Shown here: positions 48,511-61,712 of the stretch, in pieces | Layout of the letters: every line of letters begins with the position of its first letter | Numbering within the stretch: position 1 is the first letter of the stretch | NCBI RefSeq assembly: GCF_028554725.1 | Contig: NC_071670.1 | Coordinates: 57,690,501-57,754,500, forward strand | Direction of reading: 5' to 3' | DNA length: 64,000 nt | DNA from: Zeugodacus cucurbitae | Lineage: Eukaryota; Arthropoda; Insecta; Diptera; Tephritidae | Translations under genes and position numbers: made by a program | The notes under the pieces: model-generated | The model's input: only the letters and a program-made list of their open reading frames with translations | The model's database searches: none | Told to the model about the DNA's origin: nothing

Positions 48511-50190
48511 TATCCATGAATTTAGCTTCATTTTAAAGATAAATGTTTGCCATTAAACTTTAAAAATTATTTCGGGCAAGTAACCGCCGCGGCAGACACG
48601 AATCAATTCCTGCCGAGGGGCCCAATTTTCGACTACTTTTTGCAACAATTGGAGCTATATGTCAGCAATGAACGTTGTTCCAGCTAATAGCTAATTCCAG
48701 AAATAGCAAACCAACCTGAGTATAAATCAAGGAACACCTATCGAAAAGACCAACTTCGAATATATAATGCCTCATTGTAAACCACGCGTCTCAAACTAAC
48801 ACCCGTTACTTGTCCTCAGTTGATAACCTATTCGAAACACAAAAACCATACAACATTATTCTAAAACGGTTTTAAAAAATTGCAATGATATTATCGTGAG
48901 TGTCAACTGAACGAACTATATTTGATAAATTATATCAATTAATGTCGAGTTCAATACCATGAACGAGTGAGAGTCTACTAATAAATGCTTTAATTTTCAT
49001 AATTCGAATACCTACTTACCATGCTCTATCCTATCAAGTGTATCGATAATCAAACCAACCTCAGTGATTACGCAGAGCCACCACATAAAGGAACCGCAAA
49101 TGATAAATATATTGAACCAATATCTGCGTGAAAAAAAAAACAAATGTAAACAACAGTGTTTATTTTGTTTTACTGTTAACACGCTTGTGGTCGTTGGCTT
49201 ATCATGTTCTTTTTTTTTTGTTTTTTGTTCGGATGCCGTTAGGTTTAATATGTATATGTATGGTAGTTATATTATAATGCCTGTAAATGTGTGAAAGTGA
49301 ATTTTATACTCGCTGCCTTTTTTGCTTGTACAGCAGATAATTGATACTAATTGCCAGTGTGTTACCAACAGTCTTTTTTATGCTGTTGTTGACTCGGTAT
49401 TTTTCCCTCTTTTTCCATTTTCACAATTTTTCGCTGTTTTTATAGTCGCTTTAATGTGTATTTGGGTCGCTTGACCTTTTCGCCGCTTCCATAAAAGATG
49501 ATTTTGTCTGCCCGCAATGGCTAAACATGCACGAATAATGGAATTTTTTTTTTTAATTTTTAAAAAGATAAATTTAGGAAATTGATTTAATTTTCAATTT
49601 ACTAAACAGTATGCGCGAAAAATGTCGGAAGAGGGAAAAATTAAAATTTAGTAGAGTTAATTATTTTTTAAAGCTGGGTTAATTATAACTTAGAGTATTT
49701 ATGAACTCATAAACTCTCTAGAAACTTTTAAGCAAGTTAATTTTAAAGGCACATTTTTAACAAGGTTATGCTCGGTTGGACTGGTTAAGACATGGTCTGG
49801 AGGCTATAAATCCTCTGAGGGTGGATCTTAAGTATTATACTGATAGAACAACCTAAACTCATCACAAATTTTCTCACTAATTCATTTAGAAGAACAGAAA
49901 GCTTGAGATTCAAAAGAAATGTTGAAATGAGTATACATCGTCTTCCTCCGAACAACTTCGACAATTATGAGATCTCTACAACTAAGGGAAATCTTGCTTA
50001 GAGTAGAAAGCCAAAAAGACCACTTGCGTTTTAGCTCGTACCAGAATATAATCTTACAATTGCAAGTATATTTTCCATTGTGATTTCTACTGAATCTGTC
50101 TACATACATATGTACTATAATCATATGTATATGCCCCACCCCATAAAAATATTCTTCATTTGCAGCACAGCTCATGTGCACCTCAGTCCC
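48511..50190. other. Intergenic, no gene seen
   Basis: Unique sequence without recognised exons or repeats. Confidence 0.6.
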
Positions 50191-51220
50191 TTTTTATACT
50201 CTCGCAACAAAAGTTGCTAAAGAGAGTATTATAGTTTTGTTTATTTCTTGGCACCATAGGAAGGTTGCTTTCGAAAATGAGCAAAATCGGACCACTGCCA
50301 CGCCCACAAAATGGCGAAAACCGAAAACACATAAAGTGCCATAACTAAGCCATAAATAAAGCTATGGAAATAAAATTTGGTATGAAGGATCGCACTATGA
50401 GGGGGCATATTTGGATGTAATTTTTTTGGGGAAGTGGGCGTGGCCCCGCCCCCAAATCGTTTTTTTGTATATATCTCGCAAACCAATAGAGCTATATAAA
50501 CCAAACTTTCTGTAGTCGTTTTTTTAGCCTTTTCCTTATACAGTCCAAAAATGACAGAATCGGATAATAACCACGCCCCCCTCCCATACAAAGGTTAGGT
50601 TGAAAATTACTAAAAGTGGGTTAACTCACTAACGGAAAACGTCAGAAACACTAAATTTCACATAAGAAATGGCAGATGGAAGCTGCACTCAGATTTTTTT
50701 ACAAAATGGAAAATGGGCGTGGCGTCGCCCACTTATGGGTCAAAACCATATCTCAGGAACTACTCGACCGATTTCAATGAAACTTGGTTTGTAATATTTT
50801 CTTACATCCCAATGATATGTTGTGTAAATAGGCCAAATCGCTTCACAATCGCGCCTACTTCCTTTATACCAGAACTTTGAAGACGATCTGAATCGTTTAC
50901 TTTACAATATATAAAGTAAGCACTAGTGAAGATATCGGTGCAGAGCTTTGCACAAATACTGTATTTAAAGAGTGGCATCGCCATTCTAAAAATCGCCGAA
51001 ATCGGACCATAGGTTTTTAAGGCCCCATATATCGAACACGAGGGCCTCGGTGCTTCTAACCTAATATTATTGTTTCCAACTTTCAATGGACTTTATGCAC
51101 TATATATGACGAATATGTGGGTCAAATTGTGTATTATATAATATAAATAAAGTTAAATAAATAAATTGCGAGAGTATACAATGTTCGGTTACACCCGAAC
51201 TTAGCCCTTCCTTACTTGTT
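50191..51220 (+). mobile_element. INE-1-like Helentron copy H, both ends intact
   Basis: The 5' end is TTTTTATACTCTCGCAACAA with its hairpin partner AGAGAGTATTATAG. The microsatellite and neighbouring block are deleted (the join is near 50240). The full body follows, ending TTGCGAGAGTATACAATG, the hairpin GTTCGG-TTACAC-CCGAAC (51183-51200), and TTAGCCCTTCCTTACTTGTT. The best copy here for defining the 3' terminus. No target-site duplication is visible, as expected for Helitrons. Confidence 0.8.
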
Positions 51221-52039
51221 ATATTTGAATGTATGTGTTAGCATATTCGTGGCACCGTCCGACGAGAACTAACACTCAGTAATTTAATTAAAACATCCTT
51301 CACATTGCACATTTCTGCCTTGGTTAGCATGGCTATAATGGAAATTTGTTGAATTTTAATTTAGGCTGAAACACATTAATGCTGCGCTATGCAAATGAGA
51401 GTGCATAGTATATCAGATTGTGGTGCTTAGCACGTACGGCATATGCAATTACGCATATTTATGGTTTTATATGTGTTTTATTCTAATGCGATATTTGTAA
51501 TTAAACGTGGTGGGCATGCTTGGAATAAGAATTTTCTGGTAGAATAACTTATTCTAAATGTGCAAGAATATAATAACAAAGTTTATGCGCACAATAAAAT
51601 GATAAAGCCTTTAAAATAGTAAATTTGATAATTGTAGAAGAAGTTAGTATTCCCAAATTTACATGAAATTTTTACGAATACTAATGAGAAGCGTCTACAA
51701 TCTAAAAAATGGACGTATTATTAGTTCAAAGTATAGATGAAGGAAAATTTTGTTCCTAGTAGCCTCGTTGTATTTATGTAAATAAATTGACTAGATACGT
51801 TATATGCATACTCAGTTCAACTATTCGTAATTTCCCAGAATATCGAGAATTATATTACTTTTCTTCACTCTGCGAGTTATTAATCTGACCTATTTTATCC
51901 AATTTACAACTATGAATTTCTCATTCCAACTTATTTATATATATTATAGATTACTACCAATATTAGGTCAATCCTGGAATATAGGCCTAAATATAAATGG
52001 TTTTCCAATAAGTAAATGGTTTTCCTGTGAAAGTACATT
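51221..52039. other. Intergenic, no gene seen
   Basis: Unique AT-rich DNA. The missing 3' terminus of the 52 kb mariner may lie in its last 100 bases. Confidence 0.55.
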
Positions 52040-52862
52040 CGATGACATTATGTATGGGACTCCATTTCTTTTGCATGACCACCACGCATGCAGAAGTCCA
52101 AACGCTGAACCCAATTTTCGACGGTTTTCAAGTATAAATCGGCCGATAATGCTGTAATTTACGTTCAATATTCGTACGAAGTTCAGCAATCGTCGCTGGC
52201 TTGTTGGCAGACCCATAGACTTGACGTAGCCCCACAGGAAATAGTCTGACTGACGGAAGAAGTACGGCCCAATAATGCCGTCAGCCCATAAACCTCATAA
52301 AACCGTAACTTTTTCGCGATACAATGGTGACTCATGGAGTACGTGTGCCATTCAGCCAGAAATGAGGCTCGTCACTGAAAATGATTTTTCAATGAAAATC
52401 CGGATCATTTTCACGTTGTTTGTCAGCCCAATTAACGAACATACGACGATTCTGGCGATCAAGCGACACAGTACTTGCGTCAATTTGATCTTGTAAGGAT
52501 GTAAGCCAAGATCTTTTCGTAAAATACGTGTGAGAGACTAATTTGGGTTTTCCTCAATTGATGCGCTAGCGGCAGAAATACTCTCGACACTACATGCACT
52601 TCTTTGTCTCACTGACACGAGAACATTTTGTACTGTATCTGTGGATTTAGCCTCAATTGTTGATCTGTTGATCTGACAGGACAATTATGACGACCATAAA
52701 TTGGATCTAGCGCTTTTAAAGTTGAGGCCACTAACTCCGAATTTCGGTAGTAAATTTTAATAATTTTCCTTATCGGTCTACTTTTGTAACGTAGCTTTTG
52801 AAAAACCCTTTTTTAACAATCACAGGAATAACAGTTTTTCAGTGCAAAATAATTGTTCACCC
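52040..52862 (-). mobile_element. Deleted DD41D (rosa-type) mariner copy
   Basis: The 5' terminus is at the high coordinate: GGGTGAACAATTATTTTGCA next to TA. Broken frames read YYRNSELVAS, IYGRHNCPVR, NRRMFVNWAD, DEPHFWLNG and FMGLTALLGRTSS, then jump to DYFLWGYVKSMG and a degraded tail ending SHT stop near 52050. The central part with the second catalytic Asp is deleted. The low-coordinate terminus was not found. Confidence 0.75.
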
Positions 52863-54333
52863 TAGTGTTTGTGTTAATTTAATCCACTTACTCAAATTGC
52901 AATCGCCAAAACAAATGCTATTATTACGTCTTGTGTAAATGAGCTGTCTTCACACAGTCAGTGGTCACGTACTGCCTAACAGTTTTCGTAGAAGAGAAGT
53001 TAATTAAAACTTAACTGATTTATTAGTTATATGCAAGTTACTATATAATGGATTTAAGTGAGTTTCAATTGTAACAAATAGACAGAGAGGTAGTCAAAGG
53101 AAACGAAATTGCATTAAACCATTCACCAAACCATTTAGGTTAGGCCACACTTGAAGACAACTTAATGGCACTGTGGCAATTGTAACTAAAGAGGACAGAA
53201 AATCTATTATTTTTATAAGGCTGAGGTTTTGGAATGACCTAAAGATGGTCAAAGGAAAATAAGATTTGTATAGAATGAATATACAAGGAAAAGGAAAAAG
53301 GAATATTAGGAATATCTCTGAAGCAACCGAGCTATACGAACCTGAAGTTGCTCTTACTTCGCGCATTCAAAAGTTAAAGTCTTCAAAATTTGTTTTGAGG
53401 AACCATTCGAAGAGTACATTGACTACGGTTTGTGATTAAATTTCTTATCAAAGTGACTTCATCAAGAAAGTACTACTCAAAACATTTCTCATGCCCACAC
53501 ACAGTCACAACCAACTGAATTCAGTGCATAAAGCCAATGTAATTTGAACTTTTTGACACAAATAACAACAGCACACACACTCACTTGCACAACCATATAC
53601 TTATATATGAAAGCATGTAATTCTATCTTCATATGTATTTTTACATGAAAATGCACACAAGCGCCGGGGTATGTGTAAACATGCGTTCACTTGTATTTGC
53701 TCTTTGTTCCATGAATTGCATATCTCTCACGTAAACAACATAAAATTGCAGCTTCATGACCCCGTTGTTGGCAAATAATAGCAAGTATGCTGCACTCTTA
53801 CTCGCTGCGAGTGCCGTTACGAACACTGGCGTCAACAAAGGTTACAACGGCACAAAGCTCAAGTCCGCTAGCGGGGGTTTAACTTTATTTGTTGTAGTAA
53901 GGCCACTGACTTTTGGCACGTGATAATGACCGTTAAATTGTTTTTCTGCCCTCTCTCTCTTTCTCTTTATGTATTTGTTGACTACAGTTTTCATATTTTG
54001 TAGAGAATATTTTGTTGCCAGCGTTTAAATAACTAAAAAGTTTACTACGAATACGAGTGAGTGATAATAAGCGCTTAATGCTTTAATTTCTATTTTGTCG
54101 GAGCTAAGCTTGTACGCTAGTCACTTTAGTGAATGAAAACAAGGGCAACTAATAAGGTACTAGGATTAACTCTGATTATTTTTTTGTTCATATTTTGGTT
54201 CCGTTTGATTTGGTTCAATAGACTGTATTCGGAATCTATAGAAGACTCGAAGGATTCTATACGGATTGTTAGTGATTTCTATAGTTTCACGATTGTTCAT
54301 AGTTTTAACCAGGCATAAATTTGCTCTTCTGAC
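52863..54333. other. Intergenic, no gene seen
   Basis: Mostly unique. 53640-53880 is less AT-rich; the short frames there have no known domain. Confidence 0.55.
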
Positions 54334-54705
54334 TTTATGAGCAAAATCGGTTCACAGCCACGCCTACATCCCATATAACACAATTTTGAATTCAATATGA
54401 TTAACTTTATAACCTATAAATCATATTGCATTGAAGATCCGGCATTGCTCATATAAAACTTTTTGGACTTACCGTTTCAAGACCCAAAATATCGAACCTC
54501 AGTGCTCGTGATTAAATTTTTACCGAAAATAATCTACAGAATTCTACAGAATATTCTACACAAATTCAAAAGAGTTATGTCCTTATAAAAGTGTTCCCCT
54601 GCGAAGAAATGAGTTAACTTAGTCGGGTCAATACTTCTTCTAGCTCCCATATATCTCATATAAGGATTTTCAAACTTCCGGCGAAATTTATACCGTACAA
54701 TCAAT
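54334..54705 (+). mobile_element. Helentron fragment I
   Basis: About 370 bp from the body of the second subfamily: GAGCAAAATCGGTTCACAGC, CACGCCTACATCCCATATAA, and an end in TTTATACCGTACAATCA. Both termini are missing. Confidence 0.6.
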
Positions 54706-54779
54706 ATAGACAAATAATGAAGGAATTATCGATTGGAACAAGCTCTCATTAAATTAAATATTCGATAAGTGAAGCCAAG

Positions 54780-55510
54780 TTAAGGGGTTATGTACAGTAA
54801 TGCAGTTGAAAAAAGGCATTTTTCAAGAATTTTTTCTAAGCAAACTATTTGGTTCATTGATTTGAAACTTGGCAGGTATATTATGACAACCTTAAACTAT
54901 ATGGACATATTTTTTATTGTCAAAAATAATTATCGGGAACGTTGGTATTGCCAATTTTACAGAGGTCCGCAAAAAAAGGCCTCTTGCGGTGAGCACGATA
55001 TCTCTGGACTTGATCATCTAAAATGCAAAAACCATATAAATTTCATTAAATATAATAAATAATCTAGTGATTGATCGAAGGAATTAGCAAAAAAAAATTG
55101 TTGTCAAAATAGCGGCTACTCAAAGCAAAAGGTTCGATTTTCGACCAAAATTTGGGTCTTTAATTGTTTACAAAAATAAGAAATTTTCATCGGATGGGGA
55201 AATCCTTCGATTATTTATAAAATATAGTTAAGAAGCTTGTGTAAAAATTTCAGACCGATTGGTTTAGCCGTTTCTGAGAAATCTTGCTCACCGACTTTGA
55301 AAACACCGTTTCGAGAAAAACGAGTTTAAAGTTTTTAAAGCACTTTACATGTAGTCGGCGCGCCTTCACTAATGTGTCTATAACTTCGAAAATATTCGTC
55401 GGATCGACTTGAAATTTTGTGTGTGTATACTCAGATATATATATATATATATATTAAGAAAACGCAAAAAAAATCGATTTTTTGAATCCTAACTGTATAT
55501 AACCCCTTAA
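54780..55510. mobile_element. TTAA-bounded MITE
   Basis: The ends are TTAAGGGGTTATGTACAG (54780-54797) and, inverted, TTAAGGGGTTATATACAG (55493-55510), one mismatch. A TTAA duplication with GGGG-starting inverted repeats is compatible with piggyBac-type mobilisation, but TA duplication with a longer TIR is not excluded. The 730-bp interior is non-coding, with a (TA)n run at 55435-55455; the 90-codon frame at 54790-55062 has no recognisable domain. Confidence 0.7.
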
Positions 55511-55535
55511 GGAAGTCAGCAGTTTAAATATTGGG

Positions 55536-55864
55536 TCTACAACTTTGCTTCCGCCGTTTTTTTTTTTTTTTGTAAATTTATGTTTTTTGCATAAAAACTG
55601 TTACAAATGTCGATGAGCCTCAGCCGCACTTTTCTTGGAATTAAAAAAGAAAATCAAAATTTCCCGCAAATTTCGGGAATTCGGCTCAAAAAGTGACATT
55701 TTCAGTTGAGAATAAGTTTGGGATGCAAACAGATCTCTACAAATATTTTGTTGGGTTAATGTTGACACAATTATCCAGATCGATATATAAAAAAAATCGA
55801 TTTAATCGACCAGTTGTTGATCCTAGAGACATCTATTGGAAAACGGCGGAAGCAAAGTTGTAGA
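55536..55864. mobile_element. 329-bp element with perfect 25-bp inverted repeats
   Basis: 55536-55560 (starting TCTACAACTTTGCTTCC) is exactly inverted at 55840-55864. The interior is non-coding, with its own short palindromes (TTTCGGGAATTCGG, AAATCGATTT). No target-site duplication is visible, so the superfamily is unknown. It lies 25 bp from the TTAA element. Confidence 0.75.
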
Positions 55865-57864
55865 ACTAATAAAAAATACATTAAAAATTTATTCCTTAAA
55901 CTCAGATTATGTAAATACAATATTTATATATTCTTCTATTCTTCTCTTCTTCACCTTTAAATTTATTTATCTACGATTTTCTCTTTAAAACATAACCTAA
56001 AAACCTCATCCACTTATTATTACCAATACCAGTAAATTGTATGTAAATGGAATTCTGCGGTCGAGCGAAACTTAAATAGCGCGTGTAAAATATTTTGCAT
56101 AGCAAATGAAGAGACAAATGGCAATTCAAGCACGAAAAAAATACAAGAAAATAGAAAAAAAATCAATCTGCGGTCTCAAGGAAGTGTGAAGTATTTACAA
56201 CAGCACAGCGAAGGCAGTAAATTTGAAATTCAATTATTGTTTCCGGGGCACATTACGACACCATGTCTTTTTTTTGTTATTTTTTCCAAAAACACAAAAA
56301 CTTATCAATTCAATCGAAGGCCAGCGATTGTAAGCAATATAATTTTCTTCCGCTTCCTTGGCAGTCGTGCGCAAAGAAATGGTTTTTGACTGTTTTTTTC
56401 TTTCCTTAAAAAATATGTAAATGTGAGCGGGAACAGTGTCTAGTTATTTTTACTGCTTCTTTTTCTTCGATATTTATTTGCGTAGGCCAGCAACAGTAAA
56501 TTGAAATTTAATCTTGATTTCAGGTGGAAGGTAAAATGCAAACAAGCTTTTGGGTCACGCAACCACTTACCCTCTGAATTTGAAGGCCGCTGTCTGTGAG
56601 TTTACTTTAATCTCTGGAAACAGCTACAAGCACTCAATCCTAAGGTATTTATGCTTTTGACACTTGTGAAAGAGTTTATGGCTTTAAGCCTTTTTAATTT
56701 TTTTTCTTCGAATTATAATATTTGTTAGCCGAACTTCTAATCTACAAAATGGAGGAGCTTTCCTAATATGAATTAAAATTTTAGTTTTCTGTTTATTTTG
56801 TCAAATATTTTATTTATTAGAAGTAAAAGTAAATATTTAGTTACACGTCAATGGCAACCCCAGGATACAAGAGGCATGTGCTTATTATTGAGTCATTTAT
56901 TTGACAGCAACTTAAAAGTTTATTTGGCCCGAGGTCAAGCTCTAGCATTTAACTTTTACTCTCTTGCAAATATTTGTTTAAAATATTGTTAAAATTCTAA
57001 TGCCATTTTTGCCTTCATATCAAATCCTTTGAATGTTTGTTTAGGTTCGAATAAGTAAATAAAGTAAAAAGTCGTACACAAATGCAAAAATTTTCTGTGA
57101 AATACAAAACTAGAGTATGTCAATAAAATATATGTAAATTTGTAAATATTTTTTGATTGCAGAAAGGGTCAATATTTCTATAGATTCACGTGATTTTCTT
57201 AATATATTGTTAGTGTATTTATGGCAACAACAAAGAAAACATTTTCATTTTAAACGAATATGAAAAATTAAAACGGAGAAAGTGTAGTCAAATCCTAGCA
57301 AAATATATGTGGATATCTGAGATGTTTACTGACCAACTAAAATCAACCTGTATTGAAATGACCGACCTAGTTTTAGACGCCTGAGTTTAAGAGACTAACA
57401 GAAGATAGTTTATTTTTTAAGAATCGTTTACATTATAAACAGTTATAACGGGTGTTTCTGAGCTGTGTGAGTTTTCATGAGGCTCAATTGGAATTATCAT
57501 TTTATATTGAACATATTCCGGCACAAAGTTTGTTGCTGACACGGCCTCAATTGCTGCAAAAATGGTAGATCCTCTCGGCTGGAATTCATTCCTGTGTCAC
57601 AGACTTGGTAATTTTTAAAAAATAATGGGAAACTTTTCTCTTATAATAAAGCTAAATTATTGTACATAAAATTATACGCATTCATCTTTAAAACCAAATG
57701 TCTAAAATAAACACCTTTTATATAGTACATACATAGATGAGATTATTTTCTTCAGAAGAATGAGTCATCATGATCAAGCGGTTTTGGTGTTCTTAATATG
57801 GCTCTTTTAAATGACCGACCTCAAGGCTAGCATTAACAGAAGGGACGAAGTAGGTCGATAGGGA
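55865..57864. other. Intergenic, no gene seen
   Basis: Unique AT-rich DNA between the 25-bp-TIR element and the 57.9 kb mariner. Short frames only. Confidence 0.55.
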
Positions 57865-58985
57865 CGGCAAACGACGCCATATTTTTTCACGCTGCTAATT
57901 TTGACATTTCTCTTCAGTAAGATTTGCCATTTCATCATTGAAAAATGTACGATCCAACAACGAGTCGAAATTATTAAAATTTACTACCGAAATTCGGAAT
58001 CAGTGGCCTCAATTTAAGAGTGCTACGTCTAATTTATGGTCGTCATAATCGTCCTGTCAGACCAAAATTGAGCGTCTAGAGGAAAAATTTGAATCGAGAG
58101 GCACAGTAAAAAATGTTCCCGTGCCAGTGAGACAAAGAAGTAACCGTTGTATCGAGAATTTTGCTACCACTAGCGCATCAATTGAGTAAGACCCAAATCA
58201 GTCTCTTACAAGTCGTTCTCAAGCTTTCGGTATCTCTGTGAAGTCGAATGTGGTCAATTTCACGAAAAGATCTAGGCCTATATCCTTACAAAATTAAATG
58301 GACGCAAGAACTGAAACCACTTGACCACCAGAATCGACGTAAGTTCATGGGTTGAGCTGAGCAACATCTTGAAAATGATCCAGATTTTCATCGAAACATC
58401 AGCTTCAGGAAAACATTACGGTTTCGTGCAGTTTATGGGCTGGCGGCGTCATGGGGCCGTACTTATTCCGTGATGATCAAGACCGGCACGTTACTGTGAA
58501 TAGGAATGGCTACTGCTCAATGATGACCAAATATTTTTGTACCCAAATTGGATGATATGGACTTGGACAATATGTGATTTCAACATTACGGCGCCACAAG
58601 CCACACAGCGAATGTCACAATCGATTTATTGCGAACCAAGTTTGGTGTACGCGTTATCTCACGAAATGGTCCAGTCAATGGGCCGCCCTGGTTGTGTGAT
58701 TTCACGCCGTTAGACTATTTCCTGTCGGGCCACGATAAGGCTATGGTCGATGCCAACGAGCCAGCGACGATTGATGAACTTCATACGAATATCGAGCGGG
58801 AAAACCGTCGAAAATGGGGTTCAGTCTGGGCTTCTGCAAGTGTGCCCGTGGTGGCCACGGAGTTCCATACATAATGGCAATGGCATCAATTAAATTGGCG
58901 CTCTTATTGTAAACCCCTTTATAATATCTTAGTATCACATAATTATTTAAATATATTTAAATCCAAAATTTTAGTGCAAAATAAA
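57865..58985 (+). mobile_element. Degraded DD41D (rosa-type) mariner copy
   Basis: Same family as the 52 kb copy, opposite orientation. Frames with many breaks give YYRNSESVAS, PYKIKWTQELKPLDHQNRR, LWAGGVMGPYLFRDDQ, NMxFQHYGATSHTANVTIDLLRTK and ISRNGPVNGPPWL. A last open piece (58629-58874) has TPLDYFLSGHDKAMV and ends just before the GGH/EFHT terminus. The right end carries TTTTAGTGCAAAATAA, the counterpart of the 52 kb terminal repeat. About 60 codons around the first catalytic Asp are missing. Confidence 0.75.
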
Positions 58986-60650
58986 AAGACTCTAAACCAA
59001 TTTAAGATATCGATTAATTTTATATGTAGAGTACCAAATATAAGATTACTAACATGAATTAAGATTTTGCTCCAGCATATGCTCATGTGTGTGACAGCTT
59101 ACATAACTGAACATATTATCACAGTGTTCTTGTAGCAACAGCTGCGTGTCGCTCCGTGTACACTACATATTCTGTCAATTCAATCACCTTACACTTGACT
59201 GACGTTGTCAGCTTGCCTGATTGCGCTTAATTTCTTCATCCTTTTGCTACTCATTTAACTCATTTAAAAAGGTAGTTTGCATAACGGTGGTTGTGACATA
59301 ATTCACCAGCGCTGCAGCAGCTTAAAGTATGATGTAAAACTTTATACTCATAAATGAGTATGTAGACATATAAATATTTATACTCAAGTAGCTGTAATGC
59401 TGCGTTCGCGTTCGTCACTCATAAATAATATCCTTGCACGTGCCGGCGGTTGACACCGAAATTGACATTTTCGTAATGCGCTTTCGTGAAATTTAATGCA
59501 ATTAAAATACAACGCGAGATTATGTCAGCTGTTGGAAAATTTATAAAGGTACATATATGTATGTGTGTGTAATATTTGTGAAAGAGGTCAAAAAGTCAAC
59601 ATGCGGTAGTTGTGAAAATAATTCGAGGCTTAAATCATGAAATTTTCCATGAACTCATCAAAAACTCTGAAGAGAAATAATGGCAGTGCTCCATCTATTG
59701 TCACATAGTGATGTAAAAATTCGAATTTACTATGATTAAACAGCCACAAGCACTGCTCAGAATCAAACACTCGAGCTTTCTCATAATTTAATATTTAAGA
59801 GTGATGTAAAATCTTTAGGTACTAACACAATCTGTATATCAATTTCCGTTTTAGAAATAACATACCTTCAAAAAATCATATACGATAGTCTACTCACCCT
59901 AGTATTGTTGTCAAGGCCGTATCAAGTTGTTTTTCTCATTTTTCTTTTTTACAAATTTTTTTACACATTTTTTCACACTTCAAACACTCAAACTTTGCTC
60001 AAAAGGGTCCTTACACACACTTTCACGCACATTTATGCTTTCATAAAACTTTATTCTTATACCGCCCAGCTGTTTATTCAGCCACACATGTTTTTTTTAT
60101 TTTTTATTATTTCCTGCTTCTGAAAGTGACTGTGAAAGTTGAGGAAAGTTATGAAATGGCGACAAGTATTAAACTTCACATGAAGGGTTGGGCTTAACAT
60201 AAATTTTTTTTCAAAAAATTATATAACAATCATATATGTACATATTTATATATGGAAGTAGTAAATGACTGCAAAATTGCTCTTCGCTACATATCTATCT
60301 TTGAGAGGTCTTAAGAAAACATATAAAATATGCAAGGTTTATATTTATCAATATTGCAAGTAGGGTAATGGGCAAGCTCGAATCAACACTGTTGAAATTT
60401 TAAAAAATCCATATCCGTTTTGGCTTTCATATATTCCTGAGTAGGATTGCAAGTTGGAAATCACTGGTTTAAACACATATTGGAGACAAAACTAAACTTT
60501 GAGGAACAAATATTTTTTTGACGTTAAAAGCTACTAAAGCTGATTGGTTTTTTTATCACTCAAATTATTTTTTCTTTGACTAAAATCATTTGAGAACTGA
60601 AGGTGAAATCAAAAAATACTTTTTATGATATCAAAGATTTCGACGAAGAA
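58986..60650. other. Intergenic, no gene seen
   Basis: 59270-59540 is less AT-rich and repeat-free (GCTGCGTTCGCGTTCGTCAC, GTGCCGGCGGTTGACACCG), the kind of sequence that can be conserved regulatory DNA. No exon is supported. Confidence 0.5.
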
Positions 60651-61712
60651 GATATCTTGACTTGATACACATGTTTTTGGGAACCGTGAGTGGGTTGCTA
60701 TTGAAAATGGACGAAATCGGACCACTGCCACGCCCAAAAAATGGCAAATACCGTAAACACTTCAAGTGTCATAACTAAGCCTTGAATAAAGTTATAAAAG
60801 TAAAGTTTGGTACAAAGGATCTTCCTAGTAGGGGCCATATTTGGATGTAATTATTTTTGGTAAGTGGGAGTGGCCCCGCCCTCAAATCGGTTATTTGTAT
60901 AAATCTTGCAAAGCAATAAAGCAATGTAAACCAAACTTTCTGCAGTTCTGCATACACCATGAAAACAGTTGAAATCGGATAATAACCACGCGCACCTCCC
61001 ATACAAAGTTAGGTTGAAAATAACTAAAAGTTGGTTAACTCTCTAACGAAAAACGTTAGAAACACTAAATTTTACATGAAAAATGGCAAATGTAATTTGC
61101 ACTCAGATTTTTTTACAAAATGAAAAATTTGCGTGACCCACTTATGGGTCAGAAACCATATCTCAGGAACTACTAGACAGATTTAAATTAAATTTGGTAT
61201 ATAATATTTTCTTGACACCCTGATGACACGTATGGAAAATGGGTTACATCGGTTCACAACCACGACTACATCCCATATAATGCAATTTTGAATTTTATCT
61301 TATTCCTTCACTTTACAATATATACATAAGGAACCAATGAAGATAGCGGAATAAAACTGTACACAAATACTGTATGTGATCTGTGACATAACTTGTTGGT
61401 GAAAAAATTGTCGAAATCGGACTATAACTTTTCAATGCCCCGAATATCGAATATGGAGAACTCAGTCCCATGGTAATTTTTCACCGAAAATATCGGTAAA
61501 TATCTCAGATATCTTAATTTAATTCAGAGGAAATCTTTTTTTTCTAAAAGTATTTCTCTGTACCAGAAATGATGATTTTCGTTATTCGTTATTCTATTGG
61601 ACTTTATGCCAAATATATGGGCCAATTATGTTATCTTAATAAAACTATGTCAATAAATTGCGAGAGTATAAAATGTTCAGTTGCACCGGAACTTAGCCTT
61701 TCCTTACTTGTT
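60651..61712 (+). mobile_element. INE-1-like Helentron copy J, 5'-truncated
   Basis: It begins at GATATCTTGA, just downstream of where the microsatellite would be. It continues through CACTGCCACGCCCAAAAAAT and switches to second-subfamily blocks after about 61200. It ends TTGCGAGAGTATAAAATG, a degraded hairpin GTTCAGTTGCACCGGAAC, and TTAGCCTTTCCTTACTTGTT. The first half resembles copy H and the second half copy E, so it may be a mosaic. Confidence 0.75.

Noticed and set aside
58629..58874. 81-codon frame as a gene
   Set aside because: It is the C-terminal piece of a degraded DD41D transposase.
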